Of a stretch of 43,839 nucleotides of DNA, positions 31,563-39,768 are shown piece by piece. The position numbers were made by a program, and so were the translations under genes. Source of the stretch: Lachnospiraceae bacterium (GTDB taxonomy: Bacteria > Bacillota > Clostridia > Lachnospirales > Lachnospiraceae); contig JAQXZD010000042.1 in the NCBI GenBank assembly GCA_029227035.1, positions 1 to 43,839 on the forward strand, read 5' to 3'. How positions within the stretch are numbered: the stretch's first letter is position 1; each line of letters opens with the position of its first letter. The notes under the pieces are model-generated. The model saw only the letters and a program-made list of their open reading frames with translations. It searched no databases and was not told where the DNA came from.

Positions 31563-32912
31563 CTATAACATCACTTTTGTAATCAGCTCGGCCAGCTTTC
31601 CGGCCTCGTTATCTATCAGTTCCTGATCTTTTCCCTCAATCATAACCCTTACCAACGGTTCGGTTCCGGATGGACGAATCAATACTCTGCCCTCTCCGGC
31701 AAACTTTCTTTCCAATACCGCGATTGCCTCTGCAATCTCAGAATACTCCATATAGCTTTCTTTTTTGTGGTTCGGCACCTTTGCATTTACCAATGCCTGT
31801 GGAAGAACTTCCATGACTGTTGCCAGCTCCGAAAGCTTCTTTCCGGTGTCCACCATAACCTGAAGCATATGAAGCGCTGTCAAAAGACCGTCTCCCGTTG
31901 TATTGTCATCCAGAAAGATCACATGTCCGGACTGTTCTCCTCCGAGATTGTATCCGTTCTCTCTCATGTTCTCCAGAACATAGCGGTCTCCCACCTTGGT
32001 CTTTTCCACATGAATTCCCTGTGCTTCTCCCATAAGCGTAAAGCCCAGATTTGTCATGACCGTTACAACAATGGTGTCCTTTGCAAGCTTTCCCTTCTGT
32101 TTGAGATAATTGCCGCAGATTGCCATAATCTCATCTCCGTCAACCAGCTTGCCGTTCTCATCTACTGCCAGCATTCTGTCCGCATCACCGTCAAAGGCTA
32201 TCCCGACATCCGCCTTCTCGGATACCACTCTTGCGCGAAGTTCATCCATATGCGTGGAGCCACAGTTTGAGTTGATGTTCGTTCCATCCGGACTCGTATG
32301 AATGGCAATCAGATTGGCACCCAGATCTTTTAACGTCTTCACGGACGTATAGGAACTGGCGCCCTCCGCACAATCCACAACGATCTTTAACCCTGACAAG
32401 TTGACCGGAACAGTCTTCTTCTCAAACTCCACATATTCATCCACAATGTCGAACCGGTATTCCACTTTTCCGATACCCGGTCCAATCGGGAATACCACAT
32501 CCTCCATATCATTGCGAATCAATGCTTCAATTTCATCCTCAAGGTCATCCGAAAGCTTATAACCGTCTCCGTCAAAAAACTTAATTCCGTTAAACTCCAT
32601 CGGATTATGGGAAGCGGAAATCACAACTCCCGCATCCACCTTATGCTTTCTGGTCAGATACGCCACTGCCGGAGTCGGTGCCACGCCGATATAAATCGCA
32701 TTTGCACCTACGGAACATATTCCCGCCATCAGCGCATTTGCAAGCATCCCTCCGGATATTCGTGTATCACAGCCAATGATAATGGTTGGCTGATGAGACT
32801 TCTCCTTCGTCAGCACATAGGCACCTGCCTGCCCAAGCTTCATTGCCAGTTCGATGGAAAGTTCTGTTCCCGCTATTCCTCGGACTCCGTCTGTTCCAAA
32901 CATTCTTGCCAT
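31563..32912 (-). CDS. glmM: Phosphoglucosamine mutase
   Basis: GlmM converts glucosamine 6-phosphate to glucosamine 1-phosphate on the way to UDP-GlcNAc. MFGTDGVRG starts the protein, the phosphoserine loop is ISASHNP with Ser101, the metal loop DGDADR, the sugar-binding GGEQSGH and the phosphate-binding RPSGTEPL. The length of 449 residues is standard. It follows cdaR by 24 nt as in Bacillus and many Firmicutes, where CdaA, CdaR and GlmM form a complex and GlmM inhibits CdaA. It is likely the partner of glmS at 9.8 kb. Confidence 0.97.
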   Translation of the reverse strand: MARMFGTDGVRGIAGTELSIELAMKLGQAGAYVLTKEKSHQPTIIIGCDTRISGGMLANALMAGICSVGANAIYIGVAPTPAVAYLTRKHKVDAGVVISASHNPMEFNGIKFFDGDGYKLSDDLEDEIEALIRNDMEDVVFPIGPGIGKVEYRFDIVDEYVEFEKKTVPVNLSGLKIVVDCAEGASSYTSVKTLKDLGANLIAIHTSPDGTNINSNCGSTHMDELRARVVSEKADVGIAFDGDADRMLAVDENGKLVDGDEIMAICGNYLKQKGKLAKDTIVVTVMTNLGFTLMGEAQGIHVEKTKVGDRYVLENMRENGYNLGGEQSGHVIFLDDNTTGDGLLTALHMLQVMVDTGKKLSELATVMEVLPQALVNAKVPNHKKESYMEYSEIAEAIAVLERKFAGEGRVLIRPSGTEPLVRVMIEGKDQELIDNEAGKLAELITKVML

Positions 32913-32936
32913 AATTGAGAAACTCCTTTTCTTTTA

Positions 32937-34238
32937 CTATTCTCCGGACTCCTCTTCACTGTTGTCGCCATCTTCTTCATCCTCCACAGCGACAATTTCA
33001 ATGTCCAGTATTACTTCCTGGTATGCATACATACCTTCATCCAAAACTAACGTAAGCGTCACCTGATGCTCGCCCTCTCCCAGTCCGGTGACATCTATGG
33101 TCGGCGACAGCGACTCTACATTCAATTTATCCAGATCTTTTCTCAGTCCATTAATCATTACCGGAATCTTATTGCTTTGAAAGACCACTTTGTAATTATC
33201 GTCCAGTCCGTTAATGATAATATTATCCGCATCAATCTGATAGTTTTGCGATTCATAAGCTTCAATTCTCACCGTAACGGTAACCGTGGCATCCTTCGAA
33301 TCCACAAGTTCCACGCCTTCCGGCAGATATTCCGTAATATCAATCGTCGTTTTCACTTCTTCTTTTGCACCGGTCACATCCAGAACCGAATCCGGTATTG
33401 TCAATGCCGTCAGAGGATTCAACACATTGGAAGCCCCCTTTAACTTAACAGTCTTCGGATCGCTATCTATCTCCACCACTCTGTATGCCCCGTAAGGAGT
33501 TCCCGTGGTTCCGAAATGCAACGGAAGTTCCTTTACATTCAATATCTTTGCCGAAATCGTAACCGTCGTGTTGCTCAGGGTAAGTCTTGTGATATCCACT
33601 TCCTCTCCCTTTGCATCATAAAGCACCGGGATAACGTTGTCGGAAAGATTGGATGACATTCCCTCCACATCAATCGTTGCAACCACCTTGTCAATCTTCT
33701 CGACGATGGATGCCGGTCCCGCCACGTTCAGCACATTCGGATTGGTAACCACTACCTCGCCAAGCGCATAACCTTGCGCAACTTCTCCCTTGGTATCTGC
33801 CGTAATCATAAACCGACGGCTCATCAAATCCTCCACCGCAATCTGCAGGTATTTATTCTTTCCATTGTATTTCAGGGAAGAACCGCCCCTCTTGCAGGAA
33901 ATCTCAATCGGAATGCTCGCCTTCTCTCCGGTAGCATCAATCACCATACGGTTCATATCCGCAACTGCCTGAAAATCCGTATCTTCCAGCTTATCCAGCA
34001 CACTTCTCTTGGCGCTTACGGAAAAAGATACCGTATTGGTTCCGTTAATCACTTCATAACATTTATTCATTTCCCGAATGGCGCTTTCATTCTCCACGGT
34101 AACATTCGTCGTGAATGTCTTCGTCTTGTTCGGATCATCAATATTATATACGGCAAGCCACATAATAAATGCGAAAATAACCGCCAGAATTTTCAATCCA
34201 AGATTATTTGTCAAGGTTTTTAGAATTTTTCTTGCCAT
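32937..34238 (-). CDS. cdaR: CdaA regulator with YbbR domains
   Basis: CdaR binds and regulates the diadenylate cyclase CdaA from the outer face of the membrane. One membrane segment (about 14-32, LGLKILAVIFAFIMWLAVYN) is followed by about four YbbR repeats and an acidic tail (DEEDGDNSEEESGE). The start has AAGGAGG 7 nt upstream, inside the end of cdaA, giving a 35-nt overlap of the two genes. The length of 433 residues is similar to Bacillus YbbR. Confidence 0.93.
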   Translation of the reverse strand: MARKILKTLTNNLGLKILAVIFAFIMWLAVYNIDDPNKTKTFTTNVTVENESAIREMNKCYEVINGTNTVSFSVSAKRSVLDKLEDTDFQAVADMNRMVIDATGEKASIPIEISCKRGGSSLKYNGKNKYLQIAVEDLMSRRFMITADTKGEVAQGYALGEVVVTNPNVLNVAGPASIVEKIDKVVATIDVEGMSSNLSDNVIPVLYDAKGEEVDITRLTLSNTTVTISAKILNVKELPLHFGTTGTPYGAYRVVEIDSDPKTVKLKGASNVLNPLTALTIPDSVLDVTGAKEEVKTTIDITEYLPEGVELVDSKDATVTVTVRIEAYESQNYQIDADNIIINGLDDNYKVVFQSNKIPVMINGLRKDLDKLNVESLSPTIDVTGLGEGEHQVTLTLVLDEGMYAYQEVILDIEIVAVEDEEDGDNSEEESGE

Positions 34239-35112
34239 TCTTAAACCTCCTTTTCAGCCGCTCCCACTTGGTCACTTCATGATTTTTGCTGTTCTGAAGA
34301 TATTCCAGCTTATTCCTTAAGAATTCCGCATCAATATCGTGGTAAATCTGCCCTCTCATGGCAACCGAAACCTTCCCGGTCTCCTCCGACACCACAATAG
34401 TAAGGGAATCGCTGACTTCGCTGATTCCAACGGCTGCCCGGTGGCGGGTGCCCAGATCCTTGCTTAAAAGCATGCTGTCCGAAAGCGGCAGATAACAGGT
34501 TGCGGAAATCACACGATTTCCCCGGACAATAACCGCGCCGTCATGCAATGGTGTATTCTTCTCAAAAATATTAATCAGAAGCTGGCTGCTCAGTACCGCA
34601 TCCACATCAATGCCGGTACGCACATATTCATTCAAAAGAATCTCATCTTCTATGACAATCAGTGCCCCTGTCTTCACCTTTCCCATGGCATAGCAGGCCT
34701 TAATCAGCTCATCGATTGTCTTATCCGAAAATTTACTTTCTTCCGCCTTTCCGATATTAAAAAACCTTCCCAGCACATTTTTGCCTCCAAGATTCTCCAA
34801 CGCTTTGCGAAGCTCCGGCTGAAAGATAACAACAAGTGCAATCAATCCCACATTTAAGGTTTTCTCAACCAGCCATAATATTGTATTCATCTGGAACAGA
34901 GCTGCAAGAAGCACGAACAGAAGAATTACGATAATTCCTTTGAACAGGTTCCACGCTCTGGTATTCTGAATCCATAACAATACATGATAAAGCAGGAATG
35001 CAATAATGAAAATCTCTATAATATCTCCGGGAGAAAAGATAATATCCGGCATTCCAATTACATCCGTTGCCTTATCATAAAAATTACGGAACATATCCAG
35101 CATATTCTGCAT
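34204..35112 (-). CDS. cdaA: Diadenylate cyclase (c-di-AMP synthase)
   Basis: CdaA condenses two ATP into cyclic di-AMP, the second messenger for potassium/osmolyte balance and wall homeostasis. Three membrane segments (about 32-50, 57-75, 80-97) precede the DAC domain. The catalytic DGA motif is at 191-193 (TPLHDGAVIV) and RHR at 223-225 (GTRHRAAVG). The tail is very basic. The 302 residues are slightly longer than the Bacillus protein (about 273). It overlaps cdaR and lies 23 nt after a membrane protein gene. Confidence 0.96.
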   Translation of the reverse strand: MQNMLDMFRNFYDKATDVIGMPDIIFSPGDIIEIFIIAFLLYHVLLWIQNTRAWNLFKGIIVILLFVLLAALFQMNTILWLVEKTLNVGLIALVVIFQPELRKALENLGGKNVLGRFFNIGKAEESKFSDKTIDELIKACYAMGKVKTGALIVIEDEILLNEYVRTGIDVDAVLSSQLLINIFEKNTPLHDGAVIVRGNRVISATCYLPLSDSMLLSKDLGTRHRAAVGISEVSDSLTIVVSEETGKVSVAMRGQIYHDIDAEFLRNKLEYLQNSKNHEVTKWERLKRRFKNGKKNSKNLDK

Positions 35113-35135
35113 CCTCTTCTCCTTTCCTATTATTT

Positions 35136-36191
35136 CTAACGATCTATTTTCAACCAGTCATCATCCAGATCAATGGGCTTGGAGATAACCTTCTTACCCA
35201 TTTCCTCTTCCTCCGGTGTCAGTTGCGTTTTGGCATGATCAATCCGTTTTCCCATACTTGCAGTATTTCCAAAATGCTTTACGGTTACTTCACGAACCGC
35301 AACCATTTTCTTTGGCACGGCCTTGACATAGTAATAGTAATCATCATCTTCAAACTGAACCCGCTCGGTTCTCGCATAATCCAGATTCATAAACAGGAAC
35401 TGCAGGATAAACTCTATCAGCATGGATACAACGCTTCCAATCAGAAGCCATACAGTCCTGCCGCTGATATTGAGAACCAGAAATCCGACAAAAAGTCCTG
35501 CAATCTCAATCAGTGCACCGGAAATAATTGCCAGTGTCCAGGCATAATCCACATCCATCCTGCGGACAATATATACCACGATTGCGGTTATAACAAAAAT
35601 CGCCACCGTAAGAAACATCTCTTTGTTCCCCAGAAGCTGCCCAACTGAGATACCGAACTTGGCGGACGCCTCCATCCCTTCTGATGCCGCGCCCATAAGC
35701 GTTGCCGCATTCCGGTGTATTCCTTCCAGAAAATAGAAGACAACCGTACCGCAGACCACTGCAATCACCGAATACGCGCTTCGTAAAAGGCTGCACCCTA
35801 CCGGCATCACATACGGAATATGAAACCGGAAACAAATCGGTGTCAACAGTACTGCCATCCCGTCCTTCGGCGCAAACCGAAAGTACAAAAAGAACAACGC
35901 CGCAAACAGCACAAACGTTGTCAGCATAACCTCCAACGACAGAGCATACATATCTGCCAATATCACTGCCGCCCCAAGCCAGATCATCGCATTGGTAGGC
36001 AGAATTGCACACACCAGCGACAATATCAAAGCAACCGGCAAACTGCTGATTTTTGTCATGTATCCCAGATAGGTATTGATACTGGTAAACAGAATCAATG
36101 CCACAATAAACTTCACCACAGGATACAAATAAGTTTCATATTTACTGTAAAAACGAATCAGTTGATCCTTAATCTCCAATAGTTTTGTCAT
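35136..36191 (-). CDS. Polytopic membrane protein of unknown function upstream of cdaA
   Basis: The 351-residue protein has eight or more membrane segments in its first 250 residues, a run of acidic and Tyr residues (QFEDDDYYYYVKAVP at about 276-290) and a charged cytoplasmic tail. No family motif was recognised. The position directly before cdaA with 23 nt between them makes it a candidate partner or regulator of c-di-AMP signalling or of envelope synthesis. It does not look like the BusR, Ktr or OpuC proteins known to bind c-di-AMP. Confidence 0.8.
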   Translation of the reverse strand: MTKLLEIKDQLIRFYSKYETYLYPVVKFIVALILFTSINTYLGYMTKISSLPVALILSLVCAILPTNAMIWLGAAVILADMYALSLEVMLTTFVLFAALFFLYFRFAPKDGMAVLLTPICFRFHIPYVMPVGCSLLRSAYSVIAVVCGTVVFYFLEGIHRNAATLMGAASEGMEASAKFGISVGQLLGNKEMFLTVAIFVITAIVVYIVRRMDVDYAWTLAIISGALIEIAGLFVGFLVLNISGRTVWLLIGSVVSMLIEFILQFLFMNLDYARTERVQFEDDDYYYYVKAVPKKMVAVREVTVKHFGNTASMGKRIDHAKTQLTPEEEEMGKKVISKPIDLDDDWLKIDR

Positions 36192-36201
36192 AAATCCTCC
36201 A

Positions 36202-36606
36202 CTATGATTTTCTTCCTGCCTCGCGCCTATATAACTTGCGCACCTTTATCAGATGGTTCACATACACGCGCATCTTCTTTCGTCCATATACATAGCGGAC
36301 TCCGTATACCAACACCGTCACCAGCAGATACACCGCCATAAATGCAATATACAACGCTGCAAAGTGCACGATTAAATCGGTCAGCTCCGTGTTGTTCAAA
36401 TAAGAAACCAATGCTTCCATATCACCGATTCCCCAAAGCACCACCAGCAAGACATAGGCAATCGTTCCGGAAAAGAAACTCTTAATCAGTTCTTTTCCTA
36501 TATAATCTCCCAGGTAATATTCGCCCATCTGATGACAGTTTTTTTCCTGGTACGCATCATATACTGCCATATGATACATTTCTTTTACCCGTTCTTCGTC
36601 AATCAT
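36202..36606 (-). CDS. Small membrane protein of unknown function (134 aa)
   Basis: The N-terminal 40 residues are charged and hydrophilic, and two membrane segments follow (about 44-62 and 79-103). The end is a short basic cytoplasmic tail (GRKKMRVYVNHLIKVRKLYR). The gene is the first of the transcript from the promoter at 36805-36813, 10 nt before the polytopic protein. No family is recognised; co-occurrence with cdaA suggests an envelope role. Confidence 0.75.
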   Translation of the reverse strand: MIDEERVKEMYHMAVYDAYQEKNCHQMGEYYLGDYIGKELIKSFFSGTIAYVLLVVLWGIGDMEALVSYLNNTELTDLIVHFAALYIAFMAVYLLVTVLVYGVRYVYGRKKMRVYVNHLIKVRKLYRREAGRKS

Positions 36607-36651
36607 AATCTCTCCTATGTGCCTTGTCTAAGACAGGATAAGGCATTATCA

Positions 36652-36791
36652 TAACTATTCAGAGCCCCATCTCGATTTCGCTAACGCTTCATCTCGATGT
36701 GGCTTCTCGCCAAAGAAATCTCCGCAAAGGCATCCATTTGTGCAAGCACAATGTCTACCTTTGTGTCGATTGCCTTGGCTCTGAATAGTTA
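36652..36791. repeat. 140-bp element with 15-bp terminal inverted repeats; structured leader RNA or MITE
   Basis: TAACTATTCAGAGCC (36652-36666) and its exact complement (36777-36791) close the element. Inside, a hairpin pairs AAAGG 36726-36730 with CCTTT 36758-36762 and CATTTGTGC 36735-36743 with GCACAATG 36746-36753. A second stem pairs GATTTC 36674-36679 with GAAATC 36715-36720 and encloses GGC/GCC 36701-36703/36709-36711. The whole sits between an extended -10 promoter and the first gene of the cdaA transcript, so it would be the 5' leader. The TA at both ends is also what a mariner-type miniature element would show. Which is right depends on copy number. Confidence 0.6.
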
Positions 36792-36804
36792 CACATTATT
36801 TTTT

Positions 36805-36813
36805 ATTATACCA
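36805..36813 (-). promoter_or_regulatory. Extended -10 promoter for the cdaA/glmM transcript
   Basis: On the minus strand TGG-TATAAT (36813-36805) is a full TGnTATAAT extended -10 element. No good -35 lies 16-18 nt upstream, which is normal for this class. Transcription would begin about 7 nt later, at the edge of the inverted-repeat element. Confidence 0.6.
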
Positions 36814-36854
36814 TATCTGTTTATTTTTTCATAGGGTGAACTTTCTTATGACAC

Positions 36855-36891
36855 AAAAAAGAGAAAAAGCCCCTTTTCCCGGGACTTTCTC
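36855..36891 (-). terminator. Intrinsic terminator after yvyF
   Basis: On the minus strand GAGAAAGTCCC pairs with GGGGCTTTTTCTC (two bulged bases) around a short loop, followed by TTTTTT (36860-36855). It lies about 20 nt past the yvyF stop and separates the prfB-to-yvyF run from the cdaA run. Confidence 0.75.
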
Positions 36892-36909
36892 TCTTTTTCT
36901 TTCATATAA

Positions 36910-37308
36910 TTACAGGAAACGCATCCTGTCCTTTTCCTTGCCCTGTTTCTTAATCTGCTGTGGCTTTGGCTTTTCATATACATGCATCAGATCATTTGCC
37001 ATACTCGCCTTGCACTTATCGCAAAATCTTCCGCTGCAAATCGGAACCCCGCATTTTTCACAGGTAATTCCCGCATCACTTGGTGAAGATAAAACCAGTC
37101 TCTCTTCACGAACCCACTGCTTAATCTGCTTTACGGATACATCATTGTCCAATGACGTCTGTTCTACGGATGCATTCGGGTGTTCTTCAAGATACTGACG
37201 TACTTCCTGAAATTTGTCCTCAAGCAACTTCTGACATGCCGGGCAGATTTTTTCTCTTCCCATCACATTGAATAATCGTCCACATGTTTTGCAATTTAAA
37301 ACTTCCAT
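36910..37308 (-). CDS. yvyF: YvyF-type flagellar operon zinc protein
   Basis: The 132-residue protein starts MEVLNCKTCGRLFNV with a first Cys4 cluster (CKTC, CPAC), a central helix-turn-helix-like segment (VEQTSLDNDVSVKQIKQWVR) and a second Cys cluster (CEKCGVPIC... FCDKC). This fits the flagellar operon protein family of Bacillus YvyF, which is encoded after comFC and before flgM. ATG 37308 has AGGAGG 7 nt upstream; the longer frame starts inside comFC. Here, after yvyF, there is a terminator in place of flgM. The presence of yvyF supports a motile organism. Confidence 0.82.
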   Translation of the reverse strand: MEVLNCKTCGRLFNVMGREKICPACQKLLEDKFQEVRQYLEEHPNASVEQTSLDNDVSVKQIKQWVREERLVLSSPSDAGITCEKCGVPICSGRFCDKCKASMANDLMHVYEKPKPQQIKKQGKEKDRMRFL

Positions 37309-37319
37309 AGTCATCCCTC

Positions 37320-38078
37320 CTAACACCCTTTTCCGGTACATACCGTAAGGAGAAAAACTTTACCCACTCCTGCACGGCGTAACTCCATGGCCACACTCTC
37401 TGCCGTATATCCCGTGGTATAGATGTCATCTACCAGTAAAATACAACTATATTGTACTACATCTTCCCGCGCCTGAAAAGCGCTTTTCAAATTATTTTTT
37501 CGCTCCTTATCATCCAGTTCCTTCTGCGGCCTTGTATCGCGCACCCTGAGCACAAGCTCCGGCTCATACGCCAGATTCAGTTCTTCCGCGATTCCTCTTG
37601 CCAGAAGCTTCGCCTGGTTGTATCCTCTCCGCTTTTCTTTTTTCCGGTACATCGGAACCGGAACCACTGCCTGAATCCCACAGCTTCTCAGCCAGTCTCC
37701 ACAGCTTCTGCAGGCCTCCTGCACATAAAACGACGCATACTCCCTTCGGTTTGCATACTTGAACCGATACATGGACTGCTTCATTTCCCCCTGATAGATA
37801 AAGACGGATCTTCCCCGTTCAATATACGAAAAAGGTTCCCGGCGCCCATACGGTGATTGGGCTTTTTCTCTTCTCCTTGCGCAGTCATGGCAATATTCCC
37901 TGTCCTCAACTACCGGTCTTCCACAGTGAAAACAATATGGCTGAGTTACCGGAAACAGCTTTTTTCTGCATATCCCGTGAATCTTCTGCCCGCTCCGAAG
38001 TTCCTCCGCATCCAGAATCCTGTCACAGACCGGACATCTGGGCGGGAAAAAGATATCCAGGATTTTTTTTACCCCCAT
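37320..38078 (-). CDS. comFC: ComFC-like phosphoribosyltransferase-fold competence protein
   Basis: Two N-terminal zinc ribbons (CPVC...; CFHC...CHDC) are followed by a PRTase fold with VVPVPMYRKKEKRRGYNQA and the PRPP loop ILLVDDIYTTGYT. ComFC is needed for DNA uptake in competent Firmicutes and is widespread in non-competent ones. It starts right after the hom stop; ATG 38078 is used, with a TTG two codons earlier as alternative. Neither has a good ribosome-binding site, so translation probably relies on coupling to hom. Confidence 0.9.
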   Translation of the reverse strand: MGVKKILDIFFPPRCPVCDRILDAEELRSGQKIHGICRKKLFPVTQPYCFHCGRPVVEDREYCHDCARRREKAQSPYGRREPFSYIERGRSVFIYQGEMKQSMYRFKYANRREYASFYVQEACRSCGDWLRSCGIQAVVPVPMYRKKEKRRGYNQAKLLARGIAEELNLAYEPELVLRVRDTRPQKELDDKERKNNLKSAFQAREDVVQYSCILLVDDIYTTGYTAESVAMELRRAGVGKVFLLTVCTGKGC

Positions 38079-38084
38079 ACGCAA

Positions 38085-39278
38085 TTAACCAAGACGAATT
38101 CGATTAATCAATGCAATCGCTGCTGCTTTTTCGGCGAACTCTCCCTCTGTCATTTCTTCTGTCGTAAATCCAACTTCACCATCGATACCGGCATCCACAT
38201 AGCTTACCTGTCCGAATGCACTCTCAATCTGTGCCTTGTCTGAAGAAGTACGTACAAAAAAGCTGTTTTTGCTCTCTTTAAAGTCCACCAGTTCCAGTTT
38301 CTCCGGAGCCCAGTCAATATAGATGTTGGTATTTTTATGTTTTGTCATATCCACAATATCTGCCACAACAGCACTGGCTGTCGGCAGTTTTCCGGCGCCG
38401 CTTCCGTAGAACATGGCGTCACCAAGTACATTTCCATGTACAAAAATACCGTTAAACACGCCGTTTACTCCGCTGAGCGGATGCTCTGCCGTCAACATAA
38501 ACGGTGCTACCACGCAGGAATAGCTTGCGCCAACCTTACGGCTTTTTGCAAGAAGCTTAATGGAACGGTTCATGGCTTTTGCGTACCGGATGTCCGTAGC
38601 GCTGATGCCTGTAATACCCTCGCAGTGAATATCTTCAAAATCCACCTGCTTTCCGCATACCAGTGAAGTGAGAATCGCAATCTTACGGCACGGATCATGT
38701 CCTTCAATATCAGCGGTCGGATCTTTCTCCGCATATCCCTTTGCCTGCGCATCCTTTAACACATCATCAAATTCTGCGCCTTCATCTGCCATCTTGGTCA
38801 TCATATAGTTGGTAGTTCCGTTCAGAATACCGGTAATTTCCTCAATCTCGTCTGCGGTCAGACACTTGTTAAGCGGTCGGATAATCGGAATACCGCCACC
38901 CACGCTTGCCTCAAACTGGAAGTTCACATTGTGCTCGCGGGCAATACGAATGAGCTCTGCTCCCTTTGCTGCCACAAGATTTTTGTTGGAAGTTGCCACC
39001 TGCTTTCCTGCTTCAAGCATTGCCTTGACAAAAGTATATGCCGGCTCAACGCCTCCCATTGTCTCGACAACAATGCCGATCTCCGGATCCTTCACAATCG
39101 TCTCATAATCATGAACGATCTTATCTTCCATCGGATCTCCCGGGAAATCTCTCAAATCCAGTATGTATTTTACCTCGATTTCCTCTCCTGCCCGCTTCGC
39201 AATCTTCTCCTTATTGATTCTCAGCACATCTACAACTCCGCTTCCGATTGTGCCGTATCCCATAACTGCTATCTTCAT
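38085..39278 (-). CDS. hom: Homoserine dehydrogenase
   Basis: Hom reduces aspartate semialdehyde to homoserine for threonine and methionine synthesis. The NAD(P) loop is GYGTIGSGVV (7-16), with ASVGGGIPIIRPL, GILNGTTNYMMTKM and the catalytic-lysine region following. The 397 residues are just short of the 430 of many Firmicute enzymes. The C-terminal 75 residues carry an ACT-like regulatory part. The upstream ACT protein overlaps it by 4 nt, so the pair is translated together. Confidence 0.95.
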   Translation of the reverse strand: MKIAVMGYGTIGSGVVDVLRINKEKIAKRAGEEIEVKYILDLRDFPGDPMEDKIVHDYETIVKDPEIGIVVETMGGVEPAYTFVKAMLEAGKQVATSNKNLVAAKGAELIRIAREHNVNFQFEASVGGGIPIIRPLNKCLTADEIEEITGILNGTTNYMMTKMADEGAEFDDVLKDAQAKGYAEKDPTADIEGHDPCRKIAILTSLVCGKQVDFEDIHCEGITGISATDIRYAKAMNRSIKLLAKSRKVGASYSCVVAPFMLTAEHPLSGVNGVFNGIFVHGNVLGDAMFYGSGAGKLPTASAVVADIVDMTKHKNTNIYIDWAPEKLELVDFKESKNSFFVRTSSDKAQIESAFGQVSYVDAGIDGEVGFTTEEMTEGEFAEKAAAIALINRIRLG

Positions 39279-39727
39279 TCCATACTCTCCTTCGCTATAA
39301 TTTTTGCATAATGAATTCCCTGCAGGGATTCAATACTGTTCTTCATATTCTCCACATCCCCCGTCTCTGGAAAGACGTCAATACTCAGGGACAGAGAAGC
39401 TATTCCGTTGACCGGCACGCTCTGGTGTATCGTCAGTATATTGGCATGACTGTCCGCAATCATCTTTAAGATTGATGATAAAAGCCCCGGCTCATCATCC
39501 AACTGGATAACCATCGTAATGGTTTTTCCCTTTGCATTCTCGTGATATGGAAAAATATCATCTTTATACTTGTAAAATGAGCTTCTGCTGATGCCGACCG
39601 CCTCCGTCGCTTCCTGCACAGAGTCTGCCTTTCCGGACTCCAAAAGCCGTTTGGCTTCTGCGACTCCAAGCAGCACTTCCGGCACAGCCTTATCCCGTAG
39701 CACGAAGAAAGATGTCTTCTCTTCCAT
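39275..39727 (-). CDS. ACT-domain protein (PheB/UPF0735 type)
   Basis: The 150-residue protein has an N-terminal helical part with a helix-turn-helix-like segment (SVQEATEAVGISRSSFYKYK) and a C-terminal ACT domain (MVIQLDDEPGLLSSILKMIA) that binds amino acids. The family is the PheB group beside pheA or hom in Firmicutes. It probably senses threonine or another aspartate-family amino acid for the homoserine pathway; the ligand is unknown. Confidence 0.88.
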   Translation of the reverse strand: MEEKTSFFVLRDKAVPEVLLGVAEAKRLLESGKADSVQEATEAVGISRSSFYKYKDDIFPYHENAKGKTITMVIQLDDEPGLLSSILKMIADSHANILTIHQSVPVNGIASLSLSIDVFPETGDVENMKNSIESLQGIHYAKIIAKESME

Positions 39728-39768
39728 CCTGCTTCCTCCTTCTACATGTCATTTTTGTAAACTGTCTG

